From Rhizobiaceae bacterium (GTDB lineage: Bacteria > Pseudomonadota > Alphaproteobacteria > Rhizobiales > Rhizobiaceae), in contig JARGOX010000004.1 of NCBI GenBank assembly GCA_029233925.1, positions 1-64,000 of the forward strand: a stretch of DNA of 64,000 bases. The letters run 5' to 3'. The position numbers and the translations under genes were made by a program. Below are positions 1 to 9,221 of this stretch, in pieces (the stretch's first letter is position 1; every line of letters begins with the position of its first letter). The notes under the pieces were generated by a model, which was given only the letters and a program-made list of their open reading frames with translations, was not told the DNA's origin and did no database searches.

Positions 1-331
1 ACTTAAACAACAACGGAATCCCTTCAGGACTCTTATGTCTCGATCAATCCACTAGCCGATAGCATGACGCAACGGAAAACGCTCAACCATCAAAGTTCGG
101 GAGCAAACATCTAGCCTTGGCAGCAAAATACAATTCCAGCACAGAACAGCCCTTTTAGGAAACCTGAAGAAATTTTGAATTGATTCGAATACCAGCGATG
201 GCGGTCAAAAATAATGATAGAATCGAACTTTGTCCGATGTTGAAAGTGCCCTTCATCCTCTGGACAGTTCAGGCATTTTATTGCATTCTCAACCGAATCT
301 AAGCGCAAGCATTTTTACAAGGTACGTATAC
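1..331. other. Upstream region of the peptide cassette, no gene recognised
   Basis: This stretch is more AT-rich than the genes that follow and has no ORF that I can assign to a family. It probably carries the promoter of the downstream cassette. The reading frame of the small peptide stays open back to a TTG at 230, but the ATG at 332 is the better start. Nothing else is seen here. Confidence 0.4.
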
Positions 332-496
332 ATGGCAAATGCTCTGAAAGACGAAAACAACATTGAAGATTTGCACGAATCCGTTGAACAGTCCCGGCGC
401 AAGCTGCTGAAGAAGCTTGCCAATGGCGCCTATGCAGCGCCCGTGGCCCTTGCCATGATGACAACAAAGGCGAGCGCCTGCAGCCTGACCTGCTAG
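332..496 (+). CDS. Small peptide, candidate RiPP precursor (54 aa)
   Basis: The peptide has an acidic, charged N-terminal part (about residues 1-20), an RRKLLKKL segment, a short hydrophobic alanine-rich stretch (GAYAAPVALAMM) and a tiny C-terminal tail ending ASACSLTC with two cysteines. The layout fits a leader plus a short core, or an Arg-rich export-like segment. It ends 9 bases before a PqqD-like/HPr-kinase-like gene, so the two are likely co-translated. PqqD-like domains usually bind RiPP leader peptides; that link is known for the family, while its use here is inferred. The start at ATG 332 is preferred over TTG 230 because it gives a compact precursor. The peptide family itself was not recognised. 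Confidence 0.6.
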   Translation: MANALKDENNIEDLHESVEQSRRKLLKKLANGAYAAPVALAMMTTKASACSLTC

Positions 497-505
497 CCAG
501 GCCAC

Positions 506-1768
506 ATGCTCGATACGGAAACCAATTTCGTTGACTGCGCACGTGCTTACCCCCGGTTTTACTGGCGTCTCGTAGACGAAAGCCTTCTCGTTGTCGAACT
601 GAACACGTTCGAGTTCACATTGCTGAACGGAACGGCTGCCATGCTGTGGTTGTCCCTGCTGGATCAGGAACGTGCCCTCGGGGATCTCACTGCCATCCTG
701 GCAGAGACATCCGATCGGCCGATCGCATCCACAAACCGGGACATCGCCAGGATACTTGCCGAGTGGCGGACACTGGGATGGCTCGTAACCGACGATCATG
801 GCCGCTGCTTCATCAAGTCTCGAACAGACCGGCCGCCCCCGGCGCCCTACAAGATCGTCAGCCGCGACGACCTGGAAAACGCAGTATCCGATGCAACGCT
901 GGAGTGGCGCAAGGACATGGACTTCATGGGCACGCCTGTCGGCGTCCGGTTCCTGTGCGATGCGGGTCATGTGCGCTGCGATGCGTCGGTCAGGTCCGCG
1001 ACCTTTCTTGCTGGCCTGCCGGCTTGCGAGACCAGGTCTGAAAATCCGATCTCCTGCTACATGACCGGGAATGGCCTGTTCCTGAGGCTTGGGTATACCT
1101 GTGTCCAGGCGAGCGACGTGTCAGACGCGCTCAGCCGCATGGTTCTCTGGTGCTTCTATCTCGCCTATGGGGAAACGGATTTCCTGGGGACCTTCCATGC
1201 AGCCGCGATCGGGCGTGCGCAAGGCGCGATCCTCATGCCCGGCGTATCGGGTGTCGGCAAATCGACCTTGACCGCCTATCTTGCTGGCCAGGGTTGGCGC
1301 TATGGCGGCGATGATATCGTCGGCCTGTCCCGCCCCTTTGGCAACGATAAAGGCAATCTTGTTTTGCCCTTTTGCTCTGCAATCAGCGTCAAGGCCGGCG
1401 CTGTTTCACTGCTTGATCCGTTCTATCCTGATCTGGCCGCACTGCCGCAGATCCATTACGACACCAAGTCCGCCCGGTTTCCCGTCGTGCCTCAGGCCTG
1501 GCAAATGAACGGCGACGTTTCCACCCGGCGGATACAGGCGATCGTTTTTCCGCATTTCGGGAAGCATTTGCCAACAGAGCTGACGCCGCTCACCACGAGC
1601 GAGGCGCTACTGGCGCTGGTCGGGGTTGGATACCGGACCGGGGAAAAGATGGATGCGGTGCTGTTGCACAATTTGTTCGACTTCCTTGAGGATACGCCGA
1701 AATACCGACTGGAATTCTGCGACCTGGAAGCCGCGGACGAAACGCTCAGGAGCGTCCTGTGTCCCTGA
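506..1768 (+). CDS. PqqD-like / HPr-kinase-like fusion protein
   Basis: The protein has 420 residues. Residues about 15-100 read like a PqqD/RRE domain, with a segment around 34-53 (NTFEFTLLNGTAAMLW) matching the LN-x-T-x-A-x-x-W core and a following helix-rich half. Residues about 225-400 read like an HPr kinase fold: Walker A GVSGVGKST at about 246-254, then YGGDD at 266-270, the usual nucleotide and metal site. HprK-related kinases next to PqqD proteins and nucleotidyltransferases are known from peptide-modification loci, and one HprK-like enzyme phosphorylates a lasso peptide. Here the recognition and kinase parts are in one chain. It would bind the 54-residue peptide and phosphorylate it or a partner; that is inference. 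It overlaps the next gene by 10 bases. Confidence 0.7.
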   Translation: MLDTETNFVDCARAYPRFYWRLVDESLLVVELNTFEFTLLNGTAAMLWLSLLDQERALGDLTAILAETSDRPIASTNRDIARILAEWRTLGWLVTDDHGRCFIKSRTDRPPPAPYKIVSRDDLENAVSDATLEWRKDMDFMGTPVGVRFLCDAGHVRCDASVRSATFLAGLPACETRSENPISCYMTGNGLFLRLGYTCVQASDVSDALSRMVLWCFYLAYGETDFLGTFHAAAIGRAQGAILMPGVSGVGKSTLTAYLAGQGWRYGGDDIVGLSRPFGNDKGNLVLPFCSAISVKAGAVSLLDPFYPDLAALPQIHYDTKSARFPVVPQAWQMNGDVSTRRIQAIVFPHFGKHLPTELTPLTTSEALLALVGVGYRTGEKMDAVLLHNLFDFLEDTPKYRLEFCDLEAADETLRSVLCP

Positions 1769-2817
1769 CCATGGAAGAACAGGTGCAGGCGCGCGATTGG
1801 CTGTGCAGAACACTTTCGCCCTATTACGCTGATGAGACCCCGCCTGCACCGCCGCAACAGCTCTGGCCGGAAATTGTCAGACTGTCAGACGCCGGGTTGG
1901 TTGCACCGCGCCTTTATCGTCGCACGCGCGATCTGGGATTTCTGCCGGCGGAAGTCGAAGACGTGCTTTCCGCCGTTTTCGAATATGCGACGTTGCGCGC
2001 CAGGGGGATGCGCAGCGAGCTTGAAGGCATCATCCGCTTTTTGAACGATGCAGGACTCGAGCCGGTTCTGTTCAAGGGCGCGGAATGGCTTATGGGGCAT
2101 TATGCGCCGGGATCACTGCGTTTGATCGGTGATATCGACATTTGGTTTCCAACCGGAACGGAGCAGCAGGAAGCTCTGAGAATTTTTCAGTCTGCCGCCT
2201 ATATGCTGCTCACACCCGTTGATCAGCACAATCTGACAAGCAACCATCACTACCCGCCACTCCACAAGGAAAATACGATTGCCCGCGTGGAACTGCACCA
2301 TCAGCTGATCCGGCCAAAACTCGCAGAGATCATGGATCTCACAGGCACCGCCGACCGTCTTCGGCCGGCAAAAATGGACGACCTTCGATATCGCCGCCTG
2401 GCGATGATGGACGGCGTGACCATCGCTTACCTGCAATCGGGACACATGGGGGCGCCACCCTTTGAGACGAGGCGTATCGCCATCGCGAAATGGCTGGACT
2501 TCATGGACCGTTTCGCCGAAACCGGACACACCCATTTGACAGAACCACGGGAAATCGGAATCCTGACCGACCCTGGCGATATCGACGTACAACTGCTCAC
2601 AGCCTTGTCCGTCAAGTTCGGCTTTCCCTACAGGGGCAAAATCGACACCGCCTATACTGACAGCTGGGTCGCCCCGGCATCCAGCTCATCCATCATGGCC
2701 CACAGCCTGAGACGGTCCCTGACCTTAAGAAACCTGCTCTCTCCTTCCGCCTGGTGGCGCTTCGTGAAAAATTTCAGAAAGCGGCTGGAAGCCGTTCTGT
2801 ACGCGAAGTCGCTCTGA
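1759..2817 (+). CDS. Nucleotidyltransferase family protein (NTP_transf_5-like)
   Basis: This 352-residue protein carries FKGAEWL at about 105-111, then R121 and GDIDIW at 124-129, the lysine-glycine and D-x-D pattern of the uncharacterised nucleotidyltransferase family PF14907. The rest is helical and basic at the C-terminus. The GTG at 1759 overlaps the previous gene; an ATG at 1771 is an alternative start. Proteins of this type sit beside HprK-like kinases in lasso-peptide and related loci, so it is taken as the third member of the cassette. It probably transfers a nucleotidyl group, but the substrate is unknown. Confidence 0.65.
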   Translation: MSLTMEEQVQARDWLCRTLSPYYADETPPAPPQQLWPEIVRLSDAGLVAPRLYRRTRDLGFLPAEVEDVLSAVFEYATLRARGMRSELEGIIRFLNDAGLEPVLFKGAEWLMGHYAPGSLRLIGDIDIWFPTGTEQQEALRIFQSAAYMLLTPVDQHNLTSNHHYPPLHKENTIARVELHHQLIRPKLAEIMDLTGTADRLRPAKMDDLRYRRLAMMDGVTIAYLQSGHMGAPPFETRRIAIAKWLDFMDRFAETGHTHLTEPREIGILTDPGDIDVQLLTALSVKFGFPYRGKIDTAYTDSWVAPASSSSIMAHSLRRSLTLRNLLSPSAWWRFVKNFRKRLEAVLYAKSL

Positions 2818-2835
2818 GTTCCGACGATGTGACAG

Positions 2836-3120
2836 GTGAGAACCAGACTTCGTTCAATCCCCGGAAATCAGATCGAATTTGAAGGCTTTGACGGCCGCAA
2901 AGTCGTCGCCGGTTTTGCGGGCGGAGCGATGACCTCGGATGCTGGCGCCATGCTGCTGCGTCACGCCGACAAGGCGACTGGCCCGTTCGACCGGGTCGCG
3001 TCCTGCTTTGTCGATCACCGCAATCGATATCTCACAGTGCATAGCGGTGCGCACATAGGTTGCACGGCGCATCTCGGCAATCAGGTTTATGATCAACCCC
3101 ATCCCCCTCAATTCCCTTGA
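2836..3120 (+). pseudogene. IS1380-family transposase N-terminal remnant
   Basis: About 70 residues match the start of IS1380 DDE transposases: EFEGFDGRKVV, then GGAMTSDAGAMLLR, then VASCFVDHRN. The similarity fades after about residue 70 and the frame ends at 3120, while full transposases have more than 400 residues. The catalytic region is absent. The GTG at 2836 fits the family start. No terminal inverted repeats were seen. The remnant marks an old rearrangement between the peptide cassette and the xdh operon. Confidence 0.75.
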
Positions 3121-3207
3121 AAGTCTTTTTGCACTTGCACAGGTTCTTTTTCTGCCGTTAGCGTTAGGATAGATTGGAACCTTTGTAAGCAGCAGCAGGG
3201 AGACGGC

Positions 3208-4695
3208 ATGAATATGGTGATCCGCGACGAGCTTCGCTTTGTCCTCAATGATGAAGTGGTGGTGCTGAAGAATGTCTCTCCAAATGATACGCTGCTGGAT
3301 TTCCTGCGCCTGAACAGGCGGCTGACCGGGACCAAGGAAGGCTGCGCCGAGGGCGATTGCGGGGCCTGCACTGTTTTGGTCGGGCGGCTTGCCAGTGGCG
3401 GGCTGACCTATGAATCGGTCAATGCCTGTATTCGCTTTGTCGGCTCGCTTGATGCCTGCCATGTGGTGACCATCGAGCATCTGGCTGCTGTCAACGGCAA
3501 TCTGCATCCGATCCAGCAGGCGATGGTGGATCACCATGGCTCGCAATGCGGCTTCTGTACGCCGGGCATTGTCATGTCACTTTATGGCCAATGGCTGGAA
3601 ACGCCGAAATCCGACGCGGCAACCATTGAAAAGGTGCTGCAGGGCAATCTTTGCCGCTGCACCGGCTATGAGGCCATCATGCGCGCGGCGGAAGCGATGG
3701 GCGAAAGCAGCAACGGCGATGACAAGCTGGTCGTCAGCCATGAGGCCATCACCAGGACCCTGGCCGGGCTGAAAGACGGCAGCCGGGTGGAAGTGTCCGG
3801 GCCGGAGGGGACATTCATTGTCCCGGCAAGCGCCGATGATCTTGCCGACGTTCTGGAGGCCCACCCGAAGGCAACCGTGGTCGCCGGTTCGACCGATGTC
3901 GGCCTGTGGGTCACCAAACACATGCGCGATATTTCACCGGCGGTTTTCATCAACAATATTGCTGACCTGCAGACCATAGCTGAGGACGCGCATGGCGTGA
4001 CCTTCGGGGCCGGTGTCACCTATAGCGAAGCGGCGGAATGGATGGCGGCGCATATTCCCACCATGGGCGCCTTCTGGGACCGCATCGGCGGGCAGCAGGT
4101 GCGCAACATGGGCACCGTCGGCGGCAATATTGCCAATGGTTCACCCATCGGCGACACACCGCCACCGCTGATCGCGCTGGGCGCCAGCGTCACCCTGCGC
4201 CAGGGCACGCAAAGCCGCACCATCGCCCTGGAGGATTTTTTCATCGACTATGGCAAGCAGGATCGCAAGCCGGGCGATTTTGTCGCTGCAGTGCATGTGC
4301 CGCGTCTTGGAAAAGGCGAAAAATTTGCCGCCTACAAGGTCTCCAAGCGCCGCGACGAGGATATTTCCGCCGTCTGCGGTGCGTTCCACCTGACACTTGA
4401 TGAGGCCGGCCTTGTACAATCGGTGCGCATTGCCTTTGGCGGCATGGCGGCAACACCCAAACGCGCCAGTGCCGTGGAAAAGGCGCTCATGGGGAACCCA
4501 TGGAATGAAGCAAGCATCGAGGCGGCCGTGGACGCCTTCGAGGCGGATTACAAGCCGCTGACGGACTGGCGCGCTTCGGCGCAATACCGCATGCTGGCAG
4601 CCAAAAACCTGCTCAAACGGTTCTATCTGGAAACCCAGGGCGAAGCGGTGCAGGTGGTCCGGCATTCCAATGCACCCCAGATGGCGGAGGCTTAA
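3208..4695 (+). CDS. xdhA: Xanthine dehydrogenase small subunit
   Basis: XdhA (495 aa) carries the iron-sulfur and FAD parts of the enzyme that oxidises hypoxanthine and xanthine to urate. The first [2Fe-2S] cluster uses Cys46, Cys51, Cys54 and Cys74. The second uses Cys114, Cys117, Cys149 and Cys151 (CGFCTPG and CRCTG). The FAD domain follows, with VVAGSTDVGLW near 225 and GGNIANGSPIGD near 310. Length is typical for the bacterial two-subunit form. The start is preceded by GGGAG at good spacing. The next gene begins 3 bases after the stop, so xdhABC is one operon. Purine catabolic genes continue at 9305 and, beyond the island, at 21212-24576. Confidence 0.97.
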   Translation: MNMVIRDELRFVLNDEVVVLKNVSPNDTLLDFLRLNRRLTGTKEGCAEGDCGACTVLVGRLASGGLTYESVNACIRFVGSLDACHVVTIEHLAAVNGNLHPIQQAMVDHHGSQCGFCTPGIVMSLYGQWLETPKSDAATIEKVLQGNLCRCTGYEAIMRAAEAMGESSNGDDKLVVSHEAITRTLAGLKDGSRVEVSGPEGTFIVPASADDLADVLEAHPKATVVAGSTDVGLWVTKHMRDISPAVFINNIADLQTIAEDAHGVTFGAGVTYSEAAEWMAAHIPTMGAFWDRIGGQQVRNMGTVGGNIANGSPIGDTPPPLIALGASVTLRQGTQSRTIALEDFFIDYGKQDRKPGDFVAAVHVPRLGKGEKFAAYKVSKRRDEDISAVCGAFHLTLDEAGLVQSVRIAFGGMAATPKRASAVEKALMGNPWNEASIEAAVDAFEADYKPLTDWRASAQYRMLAAKNLLKRFYLETQGEAVQVVRHSNAPQMAEA

Positions 4696-4698
4696 GGC

Positions 4699-7029
4699 AT
4701 GAACACACAGGTCAAACCATCCAGCACGGAAATCTCCGGTGGCGTGCACAAGCCGCGCCGGCATGATTCAGCCCATAAACACGTCACCGGCACAGCCGAT
4801 TATCTCGACGATATGAATGCGCCCGTCGGCACATTGCATGGCTGTCTGGGGCTTTCCGAGCGCGCCCATGCGGGCATACGGTCGATGGATCTGGATGCCG
4901 TGCGTGCAGCACCCGGTGTGGTCGATGTTCTGACCGCAAGGGATGTGCCCGGCGTCAATGACATCAGCCCCTCGGCGCGCCACGACGAGCCGGTGCTGGC
5001 CGATGGCCAATGCCAATTTTACGGCCAGCCGCTGTTTGCGGTGATTGCCGAGACCCGCGCGGCGGCCCGCCATGCGACGCAGCTGGCAAAAATAGACTAT
5101 GAGGACAGGCCGTTTGAAAGCGATGTGGTTGCAGCGATGGCGGCGGATTACCCGCATGTCACCGACCCCCTGACGCTGGCCTATGGCGATGCGGCTTCGG
5201 CATTGGATTCCGCCACCAACCGGTTGCAGGGCGAGATGCGCATCGGCGGCCAGGATCACTTCTATCTCGAGGGCCATATCGCCATGGCTATCCCCGGCGA
5301 GGATGACGAGGTGACGGTGTTTTCATCGACACAGCATCCAAGCGAAGTGCAGCACATGGTGGGCCATGCGCTGGGCGTGCCCTCTGCGGCCGTGACGGTG
5401 AAGACCCGCCGCATGGGTGGCGGTTTCGGCGGCAAGGAAACACAGGGCAACCAGTTTGCCGCCATTGCCGCCATCGCCGCCAAGAAACACAATCGTGCGG
5501 TGAAAATCCGGCCAGACCGCGACGACGACATGATCGCCACGGGCAAGCGCCACGATTTTCACGTCGCCTATGATGTGGCCTATGACAATGAGGGGCGGAT
5601 CGAGGGACTTGACGCAACCTTCGCGGCGCGCTGCGGCTTTTCATCGGACCTGTCGGGTCCGGTCACCGACCGGGCGCTGTTTCATGTCGACAATTGTTAT
5701 TTCCTGCCGAATGTGAAACTCGCCTCGCGGCCGATGAAGACCAATACGGTTTCCAACACGGCGTTTCGCGGCTTTGGCGGCCCACAGGGCATGCTCGGCG
5801 GCGAGCGGGTGATCGAAGAGATCGCCTATGCGCTGGGCAAGGACCCGCTGGAAATCCGCAAGATCAATTTCTACGGCGAGAACGAGCGCAATATAACGCC
5901 TTACCACCAGATAGTGGAAGACAATATCATTGCGCGCATTGTCGCCGAGGTGGAAAGGACCTCGGATTATCAGGCGCGGCGCGAAGCGGTCATCGCCTAC
6001 AACAAGACCAGCCCGGTCATTCGCAAGGGTATCGCGCTGACGCCGGTCAAATTCGGCATTTCCTTCACCGCCACCTGGTTCAATCAGGCCGGGGCGCTGG
6101 TGCATATCTACCAGGACGGCTCGATCCACCTCAACCATGGCGGCACAGAAATGGGCCAGGGGCTCAATACCAAGGTGGCGCAGGTTGTGGCCGACGAATT
6201 CCAGGTAGACCAGGAAAATATCCGCATCACCGCGACGACAACCGAAAAAGTGCCCAACACGTCGGCCACGGCGGCCTCGTCCGGCTCCGATCTCAATGGC
6301 ATGGCAGCGGCCAATGCGGCGCAGCAGATCAAGGTGCGGCTGGTCGCCTTTGCCTGTGAACATTATGGCGTACCGGAAGAGCAGGTCAGCTTCGTTCCCA
6401 ACCATGTGCAGGTCGGCAATCAGATGATCCCCTTCCCCGACTTCATCCAGCAGGCCTATTTTGCCCGGGTGCAGCTTTCGGCGGCGGGTTTCTACAAGAC
6501 GCCGGAAATCCACTGGGACCGCGAAAAGGGCCAGGGCCAGCCATTTTTCTACTTCGCCTATGGCGCCTGTGTGTCGGAAGTCTCGATCGATACGCTGACC
6601 GGCGAATATCATGTCGACCGTGCCGACATTCTGCATGACGTCGGCCGCTCGCTCAATCCGGCGATTGATCTGGGACAGGTACAGGGCGCCTTCGTGCAGG
6701 GCATGGGCTGGCTGACGACGGAAGAATTGTGGTGGGACGACAAGGGCCGTTTGAGAACCCACGCGCCCTCCACCTACAAGATCCCGCTGGCCTCCGACAA
6801 GCCGAAGATTTTCAATGTCGAACTGGCCGCCTGGTCGACCAACAGCAAACGCACCATCCGCCGTTCCAAGGCCGTGGGCGAACCGCCCTTCATGCTGGCC
6901 AATTCGGTGCTGGAAGCGCTGTCCATGGCGGTGGCCAGCGTGGCCGAATACAGGGTCTGCCCGCGGCTTGACGCACCGGCCACGCCGGAACGGGTGCTGA
7001 TGGCTGTCGAGCGGATGAAAAAGGCCTGA
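4699..7029 (+). CDS. xdhB: Xanthine dehydrogenase molybdopterin-binding subunit
   Basis: XdhB (776 aa) binds the molybdenum cofactor and carries out hydroxylation of xanthine. Seen in the sequence are GGGFGGKE near residue 238, AFRGFGGPQG near 355, the GTEMGQG segment near 480, and VGEPPFML near 726, which contains the catalytic glutamate. Length matches the family and there is no signal peptide, as expected for a cytoplasmic enzyme. It lies 3 bases after xdhA and 3 bases before xdhC. Confidence 0.97.
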   Translation: MNTQVKPSSTEISGGVHKPRRHDSAHKHVTGTADYLDDMNAPVGTLHGCLGLSERAHAGIRSMDLDAVRAAPGVVDVLTARDVPGVNDISPSARHDEPVLADGQCQFYGQPLFAVIAETRAAARHATQLAKIDYEDRPFESDVVAAMAADYPHVTDPLTLAYGDAASALDSATNRLQGEMRIGGQDHFYLEGHIAMAIPGEDDEVTVFSSTQHPSEVQHMVGHALGVPSAAVTVKTRRMGGGFGGKETQGNQFAAIAAIAAKKHNRAVKIRPDRDDDMIATGKRHDFHVAYDVAYDNEGRIEGLDATFAARCGFSSDLSGPVTDRALFHVDNCYFLPNVKLASRPMKTNTVSNTAFRGFGGPQGMLGGERVIEEIAYALGKDPLEIRKINFYGENERNITPYHQIVEDNIIARIVAEVERTSDYQARREAVIAYNKTSPVIRKGIALTPVKFGISFTATWFNQAGALVHIYQDGSIHLNHGGTEMGQGLNTKVAQVVADEFQVDQENIRITATTTEKVPNTSATAASSGSDLNGMAAANAAQQIKVRLVAFACEHYGVPEEQVSFVPNHVQVGNQMIPFPDFIQQAYFARVQLSAAGFYKTPEIHWDREKGQGQPFFYFAYGACVSEVSIDTLTGEYHVDRADILHDVGRSLNPAIDLGQVQGAFVQGMGWLTTEELWWDDKGRLRTHAPSTYKIPLASDKPKIFNVELAAWSTNSKRTIRRSKAVGEPPFMLANSVLEALSMAVASVAEYRVCPRLDAPATPERVLMAVERMKKA

Positions 7030-7032
7030 CCC

Positions 7033-7836
7033 ATGGCTTTGCAGGCGGAGCAACTGGCGCAATTCCTGGATCGCAAGGCCGCCATCGTGCGGGTGACGGT
7101 CCTCAAGGCGCTGGGCTCAACGCCGCGCGAGGCCGGCACATGGATGCTGGTGTCAGCCGATGGCCTGTTCGGCACAATCGGCGGCGGCCAGCTTGAACTG
7201 ATGGCCATCAAAGAGGCGCGCGCGCTGCTTGCCGCCGGCGAGAACGAAGCGACGATGGATATTCCGCTCGGACCGGATATCGGCCAGTGCTGCGGCGGAC
7301 GGGTGACGCTGGTGCTCGACCGGCTGGACAAGGGCGCCGTGCAGGATCTTGTCGACGCGATGCGCCGGCAGGACGAGGCGCTGCCACAAGTGCTGATATT
7401 TGGCGCAGGCCATGTGGGCAAGGCGCTATGCGCCGCGTTCAACTTGCTGCCGGTCAGGATCATTCTGGTGGAGACGCGCCAGGCGGAACTGGATGGCGCG
7501 CCGCCCGGAATCGAAAAACACCTGACCGCCATGCCCGAAAGCCTGGTCGGGCAAGCCCCGCCCCATTCCGCCTTTGTGGTGACGACACATGATCATGCGC
7601 TTGATTTTCTCATCGTCAGCCAGGCGCTGGCCCGCGACGATGCTGCCTATGTCGGCATGATCGGCTCAAAGACAAAACGCGCCACCTTTGCCAGCTGGCA
7701 CGAGAAGGAAGGCGGCAAGAGATCCGACAGTGACCGGCTGATCTGTCCGATTGGCGGCGGCACTGTGCGCGACAAGCGCCCGCAGGTCATTGCCGCGCTG
7801 GTGGCCGCAGAAATCATGACGGCCTTTGCCGTTTGA
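7033..7836 (+). CDS. xdhC: Xanthine dehydrogenase accessory protein XdhC
   Basis: XdhC (267 aa) binds sulfurated molybdenum cofactor and inserts it into XdhB. The N-terminal part contains GSTPREAGTWM and FGTIGGGQLE; the C-terminal Rossmann-like part contains LIFGAGHVGKAL near 120 and YVGMIGSKTKR near 208, all typical of the family. It is the last gene of the xdhABC operon and is followed after 9 bases by a convergent gene. Confidence 0.95.
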   Translation: MALQAEQLAQFLDRKAAIVRVTVLKALGSTPREAGTWMLVSADGLFGTIGGGQLELMAIKEARALLAAGENEATMDIPLGPDIGQCCGGRVTLVLDRLDKGAVQDLVDAMRRQDEALPQVLIFGAGHVGKALCAAFNLLPVRIILVETRQAELDGAPPGIEKHLTAMPESLVGQAPPHSAFVVTTHDHALDFLIVSQALARDDAAYVGMIGSKTKRATFASWHEKEGGKRSDSDRLICPIGGGTVRDKRPQVIAALVAAEIMTAFAV

Positions 7837-7845
7837 CACCGAAGA

Positions 7846-8253
7846 TCACATTGGTGCGTTGTTGATCTCGACAACATTGAGATCGGGGTCGTTCAGATAG
7901 ACCTGGATGAAACCGGTGGGACTGTCGCGGAACAGCACCATCCGCTTTGGATCGCCCTCTTCGGCCGTTTCGCTGTACCCAAGCTGGGTCAGATCGGCCA
8001 GCACTGCATCCATATCATCGGTGCGGAAGGCAAAATGCGCATCCGCGATATCAACCGCCGGATTGCTGCGGTGGGTTCCGGGCGGGTGATCGATGATGTG
8101 GATCTGGCGGTCGCCGCAGGCAAACCAGGCGCCGTCGAAGGCAAAATTGGGTCTTTTCAAAAGCTCCAGTCCGATCACATCCCTGTAGAAGGTGACGGAG
8201 CGGGCGACATCGCGCGCCAGTATCGATACGTGGTGCAGGATCAAATTCTGCAT
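7846..8253 (-). CDS. VOC family (glyoxalase/bleomycin-resistance-like) protein
   Basis: This 135-residue protein starts with HHVSILARDVARSVTFYRDVIG, the usual VOC-domain opening, and ends with VYLNDPDLNVVEINN, which holds the glutamate of the metal site. Two beta-alpha-beta-beta-beta units fit the length. VOC proteins are metal-dependent lyases, dioxygenases or binding proteins; the substrate cannot be read from the sequence. It sits 28 bases downstream of a LysR gene on the same strand and converges on xdhC. Confidence 0.8.
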   Translation of the reverse strand: MQNLILHHVSILARDVARSVTFYRDVIGLELLKRPNFAFDGAWFACGDRQIHIIDHPPGTHRSNPAVDIADAHFAFRTDDMDAVLADLTQLGYSETAEEGDPKRMVLFRDSPTGFIQVYLNDPDLNVVEINNAPM

Positions 8254-8281
8254 GGTGTTTTTCCCTTTATTCTCTGGCGCG

Positions 8282-9196
8282 CTACTGCAGGGCAGCGCGG
8301 ATCATCTTCTGGCAGCGGGCCGCCATGAAATCAATGAACAGCCGCAATTTCGGATCCTGAAAATCCTTGTGCGGAAAGATCACCGCCAGTTTCGCCTCCA
8401 CCGGCGGTGTGTCTGGCAGAACTTCGACAAGCTGGCCGGATTTCAGATATTTATGCACCTCGAAGCGCGGCCGGTTGGCAATGCCGTGGCCGTTGAGCGC
8501 CCATTCCAGCAGCACATCGCCATCATCGGAATCGAAAGCGCCGCTGACCTCGATTTTGCGCACACCGTCCGGCGTCTGCAAGGTCCAGACATATTCATTG
8601 GAGCCCGGAAAGCGCAACAGCAGGCAATTGTGATTGCCGTGGATCAGATCATCGATGCTCTTCGGCATGGTATTTTTGGCGAAATAGTCCGGCGCGGCGC
8701 ATAGCACCCGTTCACAATCCATCAGGCCGCGCATGCGCAGGCTGGAATCCTCGATCACCCCCAGCCGGAAAGCCAGATCGATGCTTTCCTTCAGCATGTC
8801 GACATTGTGGTCCGACAGGCGCAGGCGCACCATGATATCGGGATATTGATCATGAAATTCCGGAATGCCCGAAGCAATGAACCTGCGGCCAAAGCCCAGC
8901 GGCGCAGTCACCCGGATGGTGCCCTTCGGCTGGCCGGAGACCGATGCGATCGACGCCTCGGCATCTTCCACGGCCTTGACGATGCGCCCGGCGCCAACAT
9001 AGAAAATCTTGCCCTGTTCCGTCGGTGTCAACTGGCGTGTGGTGCGGTTGAACAGGCGCACACCCAGGTATTTTTCCAGTTCCTTCACCCGATTGCTGGC
9101 GACCGCCGGCGACAGGCGCATATCGCGCCCGGCGGCAGAAAGATTGCCCAGTTCGACCACCCGAAGGAAGACCTTTATATTTTCAAAATATGACAT
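8282..9196 (-). CDS. LysR family transcriptional regulator
   Basis: This 304-residue protein has an N-terminal winged helix (FLRVVELGNLSAAGRDMRLS, then VKELEKYLGVRLFNRTTRQL) and a periplasmic-binding-protein-like effector domain from about 90 onward. Sequence style is that of the CrgA/DhcR-like LysR branch. It is divergent from puuD, with 108 bases between them that hold a strong inverted repeat. The position suggests control of puuD-guaD and perhaps xdhABC; this is inferred from context. Confidence 0.85.
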   Translation of the reverse strand: MSYFENIKVFLRVVELGNLSAAGRDMRLSPAVASNRVKELEKYLGVRLFNRTTRQLTPTEQGKIFYVGAGRIVKAVEDAEASIASVSGQPKGTIRVTAPLGFGRRFIASGIPEFHDQYPDIMVRLRLSDHNVDMLKESIDLAFRLGVIEDSSLRMRGLMDCERVLCAAPDYFAKNTMPKSIDDLIHGNHNCLLLRFPGSNEYVWTLQTPDGVRKIEVSGAFDSDDGDVLLEWALNGHGIANRPRFEVHKYLKSGQLVEVLPDTPPVEAKLAVIFPHKDFQDPKLRLFIDFMAARCQKMIRAALQ

Positions 9197-9221
9197 GGGT
9201 CATTCCTATTATTATTTAGTT

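Noticed and set aside
5641-7062. Open frame of 473 codons on the minus strand opposite xdhB
   Set aside because: It is a shadow of the xdhB codons (high GC third positions); its product has no family motif, while XdhB is complete and well conserved.
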